A DNA stretch of 18,512 nt from Omnitrophica bacterium RIFCSPLOWO2_01_FULL_45_10b (GTDB lineage: Bacteria > Omnitrophota > Omnitrophia > Omnitrophales > Danuiimicrobiaceae): NCBI GenBank assembly GCA_001804205.1, contig MHFM01000035.1:37882-56393 (forward strand), given 5' to 3'. Under the pieces are notes generated by a model. The model did not search any database and was not told the DNA's origin. It saw nothing but the letters and a program-made list of their open reading frames with translations. The translations under genes and the position numbers were made by a program. Below are positions 1-6,625 of the stretch, piece after piece; the first letter of the stretch is position 1, and each line of letters begins with the position of its first letter.

Positions 1-664
1 TTTTGAAGTAAAGAAAACAAAGCCCAATCGTAATGATCAACGTGATCACCGAAATAGGGCTGGCCCACCGTAAGAAATCGGAAAAACTCAATTGGCCTCG
101 GAGTGCGATCATCACTCCGATGGGATTTCCAACGGCGGTAGCGCTTGATCCGACGTTGGTTGCAAAAACAATCATCAAAAGAAATGGAATTGGATTAACG
201 TTGTAGCGCTTTGTTAAATGGAATGTTGCGGACATCATAAAAAGGATGGACGTTACCTCATCGACCAGCGCTGCTGAAAGGGTTGCGCATGCCATTAGGG
301 CACCTATCAAAAAATAAGCATGGTGCCCGATTCGATCCACAATTTTTGCGATCAAATATTCGAAAAAATGTTTTTCTTCTAAATGGCCGACCAAACACAT
401 CATCCCAACCAAAAAAAGAATAATATCAAGTCCGGCGTTCTCAATGACATGAGGAACATCCAGGAGTTTGCTGGCCAGCAATATCCCGATTCCTGCAAAA
501 GCAAAGGTGACGCGGAACGGCCAATAGAAAAGCGTGCCGCAGATGATGAGAAGAAAGATGGAGGTGGCAAGTACTTGTTCCCTCGTGAATCCGATTTTGG
601 CGAGCGCGAAAGCACTGCCGAAAACAATTACGGCGAACAAAAGCGGCGTTTTTAATTTTTGCAT
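1..664 (-). CDS. ArsB/NhaD-type ion transporter, N-terminal 221 residues (cut by window edge)
   Basis: Reading the minus strand from an ATG at 664-662 gives 221 codons with no stop, continuing past the left edge. A good ribosome site (AAGGAA) lies about 8 bases upstream of the ATG. The product is very hydrophobic, with membrane segments near residues 7-23, 33-49, 52-66, 80-93, 116-134, 159-170 and 203-220. Residues 130-142 (SAALVDEVTSILF) and 170-181 (NVGSSATAVGNP) match the paired signature of the ArsB/NhaD (ion transporter) superfamily, where the second motif usually reads TNxGGxATxxGNP. Members are inner-membrane secondary carriers, often Na+/H+ antiporters or anion transporters. The substrate cannot be told from this part. 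It is divergent from glgB, with a 135-bp gap between them. The family is fairly certain; the substrate is unknown. Confidence 0.8.
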   Translation of the reverse strand, partial: MQKLKTPLLFAVIVFGSAFALAKIGFTREQVLATSIFLLIICGTLFYWPFRVTFAFAGIGILLASKLLDVPHVIENAGLDIILFLVGMMCLVGHLEEKHFFEYLIAKIVDRIGHHAYFLIGALMACATLSAALVDEVTSILFMMSATFHLTKRYNVNPIPFLLMIVFATNVGSSATAVGNPIGVMIALRGQLSFSDFLRWASPISVITLIITIGLCFLYFK

Positions 665-751
665 GAAAATCGTTTCCTTAATTGCGGTTTTTACTTGATA
701 TTTAAGTTTCTGTCAATGAAATTGTTGCTAAAATTCTGCGAGTTTTACGAA

Positions 752-784
752 TTGATTTTTGTCCGCCATAGGCGATAGAATCAA
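752..784 (+). promoter_or_regulatory. nested inverted repeat just before the glgB ribosome site
   Basis: TTGATT (752-757) pairs with AATCAA (779-784), and inside it CGCC (764-767) pairs with GGCG (771-774). It sits 8 bases before the GGAG ribosome site of glgB, so it would form in the 5' leader RNA. It may affect translation or may be chance. No clear promoter was found in 665-799. Confidence 0.25.
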
Positions 785-799
785 CGTCACTGGAGAACT

Positions 800-3079
800 A
801 TGAGCAAGATACCCAAAAAGAAATCCTCAGTTCAAAGGAAAAAACCGTCCACGCGTTCGAAACCGACAGATCAGATATTTGCTGCGGAACGTATCGAAAA
901 GATAATTGGGTTTTGCGAGGATAAGCCGTTCGATATTTTAGGGGCCCATTTGATCGGAAATGAAAAGCGCGTTGTTATTCATGCATACTTCCCGCGTGCG
1001 CATGAGGCATGGGTCCGTATTTTGGGCGATGACGGCCTCAAGCAACCGATGAAGAAAATACATCCAGGCGGATTTTTTCAGGCTGTTTTTGAAGACGAAG
1101 AAAGTTTATTTCCGTATCGGCTTGGCTTCAAAGACGAAGCCGGTTATTCTTTTGAAGCTGAAGATCCATATGCTTCCATGACAGAAATCACCGATTACGA
1201 TCTCCATCTTATGGGAGAAGGAACCCACTTTAAAAGTTATGAAAAATTTGGCGCCCACGTTAGGATTTTGAACGGGGTCTCAGGAGTTCATTTCGCTGTT
1301 TGGGCTCCTAACGCAAGAAGCGTTGGTGTTGTTGGTAATTTTAATCACTGGCATCCGGGCACTCATCCGATGACCAAAGTGGGCCATTCCGGAGTTTGGG
1401 CGCTTTTTATCCCAGGCCTTACAGAAGGCGAAATGTATAAGTTCGCGATTAAATCCCAAGCGGATGATGAGATTCGTATTAAAGCAGACCCTTATGCATT
1501 CCAAGCGGAATTAAGGCCCCGCACCGCTTCCATGGTTAATACGCTTGATCATTATGAGTGGCAAGATGCCAAGTGGCTTAAAAGACGCTCGCAAACCGAT
1601 CCTCTCACATCGCCCATTTCCGTTTATGAAGTTCATTTAGGATCCTGGAAGAGACTTGGGCCGGGCGGGGTGGCATTTTTGAATTATCGGGATTTAGCCC
1701 ATCAGCTTGTTGATTACGTAAAATCAATGGGGTACACCCATATTGAGCTTCTTCCCATTATGGAACATCCACTGGATCAATCGTGGGGCTACGAGGTATT
1801 GGGTTATTATGCGCCCACGAGCCGTTTCGGGCCGCCTGAGGATTTTATGTATTTTGTGGATTATTGTCATCAAAACGACATCGGAGTCATTTTGGATTGG
1901 GTGCCTTCGCATTTTCCAAAGGACGATCATGGCCTTGCTTATTTTGACGGCAAACAAATCTACGCTTATGAACATTGGAAAAAGGGAGTCCATAAAGAGT
2001 GGGATACCTTTGTTTTTGATTACGGCAGAAATGAGGTGAGAAATTTTTTAATTTCAAACGCTTTATTCTGGATCGAAAAATATCATGTGGATGGTTTAAG
2101 AGTCGATGCCGTTGCCTCCATGCTGTATTTGGATTATTCAAGAAAAGAGGGCGAGTGGGAACCCAATCAATATGGTGGGCATGAAAATCTTGAGGCCATC
2201 AGTTTCCTGAAAAAATTTAACGAAGTGGTTCATCTTCGCCACCCAGGAATTTTAACGATCGCCGAGGAATCAACCGCTTGGACCGGCGTTTCAAGGCCTA
2301 CTCACTTAGGCGGGCTTGGTTTCAGCTTGAAATGGAATATGGGCTGGATGCACGATACGCTTGAGTATTTTTCAAAAGATACAGTCCACCGCCAATACCA
2401 TCAAAACCTGCTGACGTTTTCTTTGATTTATGCTTTTTCTGAAAATTTTATGCTTCCTTTGTCACACGATGAAGTCGTACACGGCAAACGTTCATTGATT
2501 TATAAAATGCCCGGCGACGATTGGCAGCGCTTCGCTAATTTACGGCTCTTTTTGGGGCTCATGTTTGGCCATCCCGGCAAAAAACTCCTTTTCATGGGAG
2601 CAGACTTTGCTCAAACCGGCGAATGGGATTCTAATCAAGCCATCGATTGGCATTTGCTTGATTATGACCCTCATCAACGTATCCGTATGTTTGTGAAAGA
2701 TTTGAACACGCTTTATCGAACACAAAAAGCGCTCTATGAAGTTGATTTCGACTATCACGGTTTTGAATGGATTGATTTTTACGATAGCTCATCCAGCCTG
2801 ATTAGTTTTATCCGATGGTCTAAGAATTATGACGAAATGCTTTTGACCACGTGCAATATGACACCTGTTCCGCGGATGAATTATCAGATCGGCGTTCCAA
2901 AGGCGGGGTTTTATGAGGAAGTGTTGAATAGCGATGCCAAAGAATATGGCGGAAGCGGTATGGGCAATTGCGGCGGTGTTCCGTCGCAAAACACGCCTTG
3001 GCAGGGCCGCCCCTGTTCCATCAGCCTTAATTTTCCACCGCTTGCGGTGAATATTTTTCGTTGGAAACAGAGTCAATAA
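800..3079 (+). CDS. glgB: 1,4-alpha-glucan branching enzyme GlgB
   Basis: A cytoplasmic enzyme of glycogen synthesis: it cuts alpha-1,4 chains and rejoins them as alpha-1,6 branches. It has 759 residues, near the usual 730 or so, with a lysine-rich N-terminal tail of about 25 residues. The GlgB N-terminal domain is at about 30-130 (DILGAHLI), CBM48 at about 160-250 (FAVWAPNARSVGVVGNFNHW), the GH13 barrel at about 290-650, and the all-beta C-terminal domain ends the protein. The catalytic triad is intact: nucleophile D436 in DGLRVDAV, acid/base E489 in AEEST, and D557 in LSHDEVVHGK. The spacings (53 and 121 residues) equal those of the E. coli enzyme (D405, E458, D526). The ATG at 800 follows GGAG at 792-795. 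It is followed after 115 bp by a GH57 gene on the same strand, with a palindromic repeat between them, so the two probably belong to one alpha-glucan pathway. Confidence 0.97.
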   Translation: MSKIPKKKSSVQRKKPSTRSKPTDQIFAAERIEKIIGFCEDKPFDILGAHLIGNEKRVVIHAYFPRAHEAWVRILGDDGLKQPMKKIHPGGFFQAVFEDEESLFPYRLGFKDEAGYSFEAEDPYASMTEITDYDLHLMGEGTHFKSYEKFGAHVRILNGVSGVHFAVWAPNARSVGVVGNFNHWHPGTHPMTKVGHSGVWALFIPGLTEGEMYKFAIKSQADDEIRIKADPYAFQAELRPRTASMVNTLDHYEWQDAKWLKRRSQTDPLTSPISVYEVHLGSWKRLGPGGVAFLNYRDLAHQLVDYVKSMGYTHIELLPIMEHPLDQSWGYEVLGYYAPTSRFGPPEDFMYFVDYCHQNDIGVILDWVPSHFPKDDHGLAYFDGKQIYAYEHWKKGVHKEWDTFVFDYGRNEVRNFLISNALFWIEKYHVDGLRVDAVASMLYLDYSRKEGEWEPNQYGGHENLEAISFLKKFNEVVHLRHPGILTIAEESTAWTGVSRPTHLGGLGFSLKWNMGWMHDTLEYFSKDTVHRQYHQNLLTFSLIYAFSENFMLPLSHDEVVHGKRSLIYKMPGDDWQRFANLRLFLGLMFGHPGKKLLFMGADFAQTGEWDSNQAIDWHLLDYDPHQRIRMFVKDLNTLYRTQKALYEVDFDYHGFEWIDFYDSSSSLISFIRWSKNYDEMLLTTCNMTPVPRMNYQIGVPKAGFYEEVLNSDAKEYGGSGMGNCGGVPSQNTPWQGRPCSISLNFPPLAVNIFRWKQSQ

Positions 3080-3082
3080 ACC

Positions 3083-3172
3083 CGTCATCGCGAGCCTCGC
3101 GAAGCGAGGCGCGGCGATCTCGAACCTCTGAGATTGCTTCGGCTTCATTTGGTTCGACGCCTCGCAATGACG
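3083..3172. repeat. 90-bp compound palindromic intergenic repeat
   Basis: The outer arms CGTCATCGCGAG (3083-3094) and CTCGCAATGACG (3161-3172) pair with one wobble. Inside are a perfect hairpin CCTCGC-GAA-GCGAGG (3095-3109) and a pairing of GCGATCTC (3114-3121) with GAGATTGC (3130-3137). Repeats starting CGTCATTGCGAG and ending CTCGCAATGACG are a known type of dispersed intergenic element in several bacterial lineages. It fills the gap between glgB and the GH57 gene. Confidence 0.75.
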
Positions 3173-3194
3173 ATCATTGGAAAGAGAATCGGTA

Positions 3195-4727
3195 ATGACA
3201 AAAGAAATTTGTCTTTGTGTTCACGGTCATTTCTATCAACCGCCGCGAGAGAATCCATGGACAGGCGAAGTTGAACTTCAAGAAAGCGCCGCGCCTTATC
3301 ACGATTGGAATGAGCGGATTCATCACGAATGTTACCTTCCCAACACAAAAGCGAAAGTTCTCGACGAACAAGGAAATTTGGTAAAAACGGTCAATAATTT
3401 CGAAAAAATCAGCTTCAATATCGGACCCACCTTGTTTTCTTGGCTTGAAATCAAACATCCCAGAACGTACCACGCCATTTTGAAAGCGGAAGAGGCGAGC
3501 CGTGCGATGCATCATGGCCACGGCAATGCCATTGCGCAAGTTTACAATCATATGATTATGCCGCTTGCCACAAGACGCGACAAGGTGACGCAAACAAAAT
3601 GGGGCATTTACGAATTTAAACATCGATTCGGGCGCGAAGCAGAGGGAATTTGGCTTCCTGAGACAGCTTGCAACGAAGAAACGCTGGAGGTTTTAATTGA
3701 AGAAGGAGTGAAATTTACAATTCTTGCGCCGAGACAAGCTGAAGCCATTCGGACTTCTCATGATGGGAAATGGCACGATGTTTCCTCAGGAACCATTAAT
3801 ACCAAAGTTCCATACCGCCATTATCTCAAAAAAGATCACGCCAAATTCATCAACCTCTTCTTCTACGACGGCCCTATTGCCCAAGAAGTTGCCTTTGGCA
3901 GTTTGGCCTTTGAGGCTAGGCATTTTGCCGACCGCCTAGAAGGGGCGTTGGCAAAAGGGCATGTTCAGCATCAATTAATTCATTTGGCCACAGATGGGGA
4001 AACCTTCGGACATCATAAGGCCTTTGGAGAAAGAGCGCTCGCTTATTTGTTGGAAGTCGAGGCTCCGATACGAAAGATGTCCATTGTCAATTATGCGGAG
4101 TTTTTGGGAAAAAATCCGCCCACATCAGCCGTTCGTTTAAAAGAAGGCGAACATGGAGAAGGCACTTCTTGGAGTTGTGCCCACGGGGTGAAACGGTGGA
4201 AAGACCATTGCGGCTGCCGGGGTGAGGGGCCTTCCGAATGGACGCAACATTGGCGCAAACCTTTAAGGGATTCTTTAGATTGGTTAAGGGAAGAACTCAT
4301 CACCGTATACGAGCGTGAGGCAAGCCGTTATTTAAAAGACATTTGGCAAGCCCGTGACGGTTATATCAAATTGATTCTGGATTCTTCCGAAAAATCACGT
4401 TGGGAATTCTTTGAACAGCATGCAATTCGTCGCCTTTCGAAGGAGGAGGTTGCATCGAGCCTTCAACTTCTTGAGATGCAAAAATACGCGATGCTCATGT
4501 ATACAAGCTGCGGCTGGTTTTTTACGGAGCTTTCAGGAATTGAAACCGTTCAGATTCTACAATATGCCGCGCGAGCGATGGAGTTAGCTCGAAACATAAC
4601 ACAACAATCTTTTGAAGAGGAGTTTCTGAAACGTTTGTCTGAAGCCAAAAGCAATGTTGCCGAATACAAAAACGGCCGCGGTGTGTACGAGAAGTTAGTC
4701 AAACCCGCGTCAGCGGTGCGCAAATGA
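3195..4727 (+). CDS. GH57-family glycoside hydrolase with DUF3536 region, C-terminally shortened
   Basis: A predicted alpha-glucan-acting enzyme of family GH57 (alpha-amylase/4-alpha-glucanotransferase type), probably cytoplasmic since no signal peptide is present. The N-terminus CVHGHFYQPPRENPW (8-22) is typical of the DUF3536-linked subgroup. GIWLPE carries the likely nucleophile E156 (motif 3), and ATDGETFG the likely acid/base D267 (motif 4). The DUF3536 region starts near 290. I chose the ATG at 3195 (510 aa), preceded by GGAAAGAG; a TTG at 3177 in the same frame is less likely and touches the repeat. From memory of the family, members run to roughly 800 residues, and the segment AKSNVAEYKNGRGVYEKLVKPA is normally followed by a further couple of hundred residues. 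Here it stops 7 residues later, so the protein looks truncated by rearrangement. The catalytic domain is whole. Confidence 0.88.
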   Translation: MTKEICLCVHGHFYQPPRENPWTGEVELQESAAPYHDWNERIHHECYLPNTKAKVLDEQGNLVKTVNNFEKISFNIGPTLFSWLEIKHPRTYHAILKAEEASRAMHHGHGNAIAQVYNHMIMPLATRRDKVTQTKWGIYEFKHRFGREAEGIWLPETACNEETLEVLIEEGVKFTILAPRQAEAIRTSHDGKWHDVSSGTINTKVPYRHYLKKDHAKFINLFFYDGPIAQEVAFGSLAFEARHFADRLEGALAKGHVQHQLIHLATDGETFGHHKAFGERALAYLLEVEAPIRKMSIVNYAEFLGKNPPTSAVRLKEGEHGEGTSWSCAHGVKRWKDHCGCRGEGPSEWTQHWRKPLRDSLDWLREELITVYEREASRYLKDIWQARDGYIKLILDSSEKSRWEFFEQHAIRRLSKEEVASSLQLLEMQKYAMLMYTSCGWFFTELSGIETVQILQYAARAMELARNITQQSFEEEFLKRLSEAKSNVAEYKNGRGVYEKLVKPASAVRK

Positions 4728-4800
4728 GAACTCATTATCAATGGTAACCTCCAGCCAACTGTCCATGGGAGAACAGGCACGGTTTTTAATAGAACCACTT
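4728..4800 (+). repeat. junction with a copy of the GGAGAAC-hairpin repeat
   Basis: Just after the shortened GH57 gene, GGGAGAACAGGCACGGTTTT (4767-4786) matches two other copies, at 6339-6360 and 8497-8517, whose shared core is GGAGAACCGGYACGGTTTT. In those two copies AACCG and CGGTT can pair around a 3-base loop and run into T's, like a very small terminator. In this copy an A replaces one stem C, weakening the stem. No gene is visible in 4728-4869 otherwise. Confidence 0.5.
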
Positions 4801-4825
4801 GCATACGGAGCGATCCTGATGTATA

Positions 4826-4862
4826 CTTCCGACATAGTATAATTTTCAACAAATGTCGAAAG
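4826..4862 (+). promoter_or_regulatory. promoter -10 inside an inverted repeat, probable AbiEi operator
   Basis: CTTCCGACAT (4826-4835) and ATGTCGAAAG (4853-4862) are inverted copies with 9 of 10 matches, separated by 17 bp. A consensus -10, TATAAT, lies between them at 4838-4843. A second overlapping inverted pair is TTTCAACA/TGTCGAAA (4844-4861). No strong -35 was seen. AbiEi antitoxins are known to repress their own operon by binding inverted repeats upstream, so this is the expected place for an operator. Confidence 0.5.
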
Positions 4863-4869
4863 ATATATT

Positions 4870-5580
4870 ATGAAGAAAGATAAAGAAACTTTAACCCGAA
4901 GGCGCTTGGTCAAAAATATCTTCGGCGACCGTTCGTCGCTGGCCTTGCGGGCCTTGTTGCGTGAGCCGGATCAGAAATGGATTTTGCCTGATTTGGAGAA
5001 GGAAGGGGTTTCTCTGGGCCTTGCGAGCGATGTTTTAAGTAAAGCCGAAGCACAAGGATATGTGGAAAGAGTCATTCGGGGGCCAGAAAGCTATACTCGT
5101 TTGATTCGCAAGGATGCGCTGCTGAAAGATTGGGTGAATGCTTATGCCTTTGAACAAAACGACCACGAGTATTATTTAAGCACTAACAAAAACTTTCTAA
5201 AAACCTGCGCTGAATTTCTACAAAAAAAGAAAAAGCCATTTGCCCTAGCCCTTTATAGCGCAAGCCGCCTGGTTTCTCCTTACGTGAAGGATGAGCGCCA
5301 TTTTATCTACGTCGATATTGCGCGTGACGAATTTCCAGTTTTTCTGAAAGAAATCGAGGCTCAACTCAATTTATATAAACTCATCCGGGGAGGCAACGTC
5401 TGCTTTGCCGTTCCCTTTTATCGCAGTTCGGTTTTCAGGGATTCTAGAAAGGTGAAAGGCTTTCCCGTCGTTTCCCATTTACAGCTTTATCTCGATTTAA
5501 TGACGTTTCCCCCGACCGGCCCTGAGGAAGCGCGGCATTTAATTTCCCATTTCAAAAAGAAGGGGCACAATTTTGTCTGA
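4870..5580 (+). CDS. AbiEi-like antitoxin (type IV toxin-antitoxin / abortive infection regulator)
   Basis: 236 residues. An N-terminal winged-helix-like segment (about 12-80: RSSLALRALLREPDQKWILPDLEKEGVSLGLASDVL, then AQGYVERV) is followed by a C-terminal domain with alternating hydrophobic strands (about 115-225). This layout and size fit the AbiEi antitoxin family, a DNA-binding protein that represses its operon and counters an AbiEii nucleotidyltransferase toxin. The next gene is a nucleotidyltransferase that starts within this gene's last codons, the expected toxin position. The call rests on layout and context rather than a catalytic motif; a DUF6088-type relative is possible. The ATG at 4870 has no good ribosome site, and the promoter -10 is 27 bp upstream. 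The protein looks complete although its partner is broken. Confidence 0.65.
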   Translation: MKKDKETLTRRRLVKNIFGDRSSLALRALLREPDQKWILPDLEKEGVSLGLASDVLSKAEAQGYVERVIRGPESYTRLIRKDALLKDWVNAYAFEQNDHEYYLSTNKNFLKTCAEFLQKKKKPFALALYSASRLVSPYVKDERHFIYVDIARDEFPVFLKEIEAQLNLYKLIRGGNVCFAVPFYRSSVFRDSRKVKGFPVVSHLQLYLDLMTFPPTGPEEARHLISHFKKKGHNFV

Positions 5581-5848
5581 GTTTAAAGAACTCGAGAAGG
5601 GATTTCTGAATACGCTTCTCGCCATCGAAGACAGCCTCGATAAAATCATCATTGTGGGCGGCTGGTGCCCCTATCTCTATTCGAAATATCTTTGGCGTAA
5701 GGCAATTCCTAATATTCCAACGACCACAGATATTGATCTTGGTGTGTTAGAAACAGGCTCACAAAGATTTGACCATACGGTTTACGATAGGCTTAAAGAG
5801 GCGGGGCTTGTTGTTGAAAGAATTTACGAGAAAGAGTCGCACAAATAG
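5573..5848 (+). pseudogene. AbiEii-like nucleotidyltransferase, N-terminal 91 residues of a broken gene
   Basis: The TTG start at 5573 overlaps the end of the AbiEi-like gene by 8 bp, with AAGGGG about 7 bases upstream, which is translational coupling typical of these pairs. The nucleotidyltransferase signature is visible: GGW at 29-31 and TTDIDLGV with D53 and D55, the metal-binding DxD. Full-length relatives have roughly 200-300 residues; this one ends after 91 at a TAG lying directly at the left end of a hairpin repeat (5847-5880). A piece of the C-terminus survives beyond the hairpin in another frame. The central domain is missing, so the protein is probably inactive, leaving a solitary antitoxin. 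Confidence 0.7.
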
Positions 5849-5880
5849 GTGACAGATACCCGGAAAAGTGTCTGTCGCCT
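5847..5880. repeat. hairpin repeat (AGGTGACAG type) inside the broken nucleotidyltransferase gene
   Basis: AGGTGACAGATAC (5847-5859) pairs with GTGTCTGTCGCCT (5868-5880), 13 positions with two G-T wobbles, around a short loop. Parts of the same sequence recur at 8662 (AGGTGACAAA) and 16334 (AGGTGACAGC). It lies exactly between the two surviving pieces of the toxin gene. Confidence 0.7.
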
Positions 5881-5978
5881 TAATTCTTCGGCCTTTTGTT
5901 CGAAGATGGATCGAAGAGAAGAAAATAAACCAAGAAATTAAAGAAACGTTTGAGACTCTCCTGGATCAAATCGGATAA
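5880..5978 (+). pseudogene. C-terminal remnant of the AbiEii-like nucleotidyltransferase
   Basis: In frame from 5880, the translation ILRPFVRRWIEEKKINQEIK and onward to DQIG ends at a TAA at 5976-5978. It is a charged, helical stretch of the kind that ends this nucleotidyltransferase family, and has no start codon of its own. It is in a different frame from the N-terminal piece (5573-5848) and separated from it only by the hairpin repeat. Comparing expected length with what remains, more than 100 central residues are missing. That it belongs to the same gene is inferred from position and sequence character. Confidence 0.5.
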
Positions 5979-5990
5979 ACCTTTTCGATC

Positions 5991-6360
5991 CTTGAAGACG
6001 AGAATTTCTTGAAGACGCCGATTTCCTTAATCGGCGCTGAAAAGTACTTGAGATATGAATCTCAAGTGCCCAATCCTCGCTGATGGCATCTGAAACACAG
6101 CGCTTTATGCAGTCCCAGGAACGTAGTGATGTGGGATGAGTTTCAGATGATAGTCTCCGCCGCCCTAAGGACAGCGGCTTCCTTAGCCGCTGCCGCAGGC
6201 ACTTGAGGCAACCGGCCTCAAGTGCTAAACCATTGTTTATTAGGTATTTTCTTCGGTCAATCTTTAGGGTAAAATCCTTGAAGACGGCGACTTCCTTAGT
6301 CGCCGCTGATGGTATCTGAAATATGAATTTCAGATGCAGGAGAACCGGTACGGTTTTTAA
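5991..6360. repeat. array of stem-loop modules with constant loops and varying stems
   Basis: No gene is present here. Type-1 hairpins have an 8-bp stem and the loop TCCTT: 6016-6036 (stem CGCCGATT), 6172-6192 (CAGCGGCT), 6285-6305 (CGGCGACT). Type-2 hairpins: 6046-6067 (ACTTGAGAT, loop ATGA), 6314-6335 (ATCTGAAAT, loop ATGA), 6199-6225 (11-bp GCACTTGAGGC, loop AACCG), and a long-loop version with arms CATCTGAAAC (6087-6096) and GTTTCAGATG (6140-6149) enclosing TCCCA/TGGGA. CTTGAAGACG precedes modules at 5991, 6008 and 6277. The last module runs into the GGAGAACC hairpin (6339-6360). All stems listed are perfect although their sequences differ. Confidence 0.8.
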
Positions 6361-6414
6361 GGCGACTTTACAGAGCTTATAACTTTGCACCGGGAATACC
6401 AGAAAAACTGAACC

Positions 6415-6432
6415 CTGCCTACCGGTAGGCAG
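6415..6432. repeat. 18-bp perfect palindrome CTGCCTACCGGTAGGCAG
   Basis: The palindrome is perfect over 18 bp. This sequence type (its translation reads LPTGRQ) is a frequent dispersed repeat in draft genomes of uncultured bacteria. From here to 6570 no gene is visible. A weaker hairpin follows, with TTGCCC (6448-6453) facing GGGCAA further on. Confidence 0.7.
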
Positions 6433-6579
6433 GCGGCACTCCCGCTTGCCCGCCATGCTTTGTGGGGCAATGTTCCGGATTGTTGTTCCCCAGTAGTTAA
6501 GCCTTGTCTTTATATTCTCTGCTTCCTGATATATACTGTAACCTACTGTAAATAAACAGGTTATTATATTACTTTTATA

Positions 6580-6608
6580 TTGCCAATCTAGTTTTTCTTA
6601 GGTATACT
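6580..6608 (+). promoter_or_regulatory. promoter of the AlbA_2 gene
   Basis: TTGCCA (6580-6585), a 17-bp spacer and TATACT (6603-6608) form a near-consensus sigma-70 promoter. Transcription would start near 6615, leaving a leader of about 11 bases before the ATG at 6626. It also rules out an in-frame TTG at 6608, which lies in the -10 box. Confidence 0.6.
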
Positions 6609-6625
6609 TGCAAAGTATAAAAGCC

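Noticed and set aside
383..655. Open frame of 90 codons on the plus strand
   Set aside because: It lies wholly inside the membrane transporter gene on the minus strand, has no ribosome site, and encodes an unlikely polar sequence.
3195..4727. Restriction to a pseudogene call for the GH57 gene
   Set aside because: The catalytic part is complete with both key residues, so it is kept as a gene with a shortened C-terminus.
5991..6360. CRISPR array
   Set aside because: The repeated units are not identical direct repeats, spacing is irregular, stems vary, and there are no cas genes.
5938..6456. 172-codon frame on the minus strand
   Set aside because: It runs through the stem-loop array and the LPTGRQ palindrome, and its sequence is just the translation of repeats.
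6608..6625. TTG start for the AlbA_2 protein
   Set aside because: It falls in the -10 box of a good promoter; the ATG at 6626 fits better.
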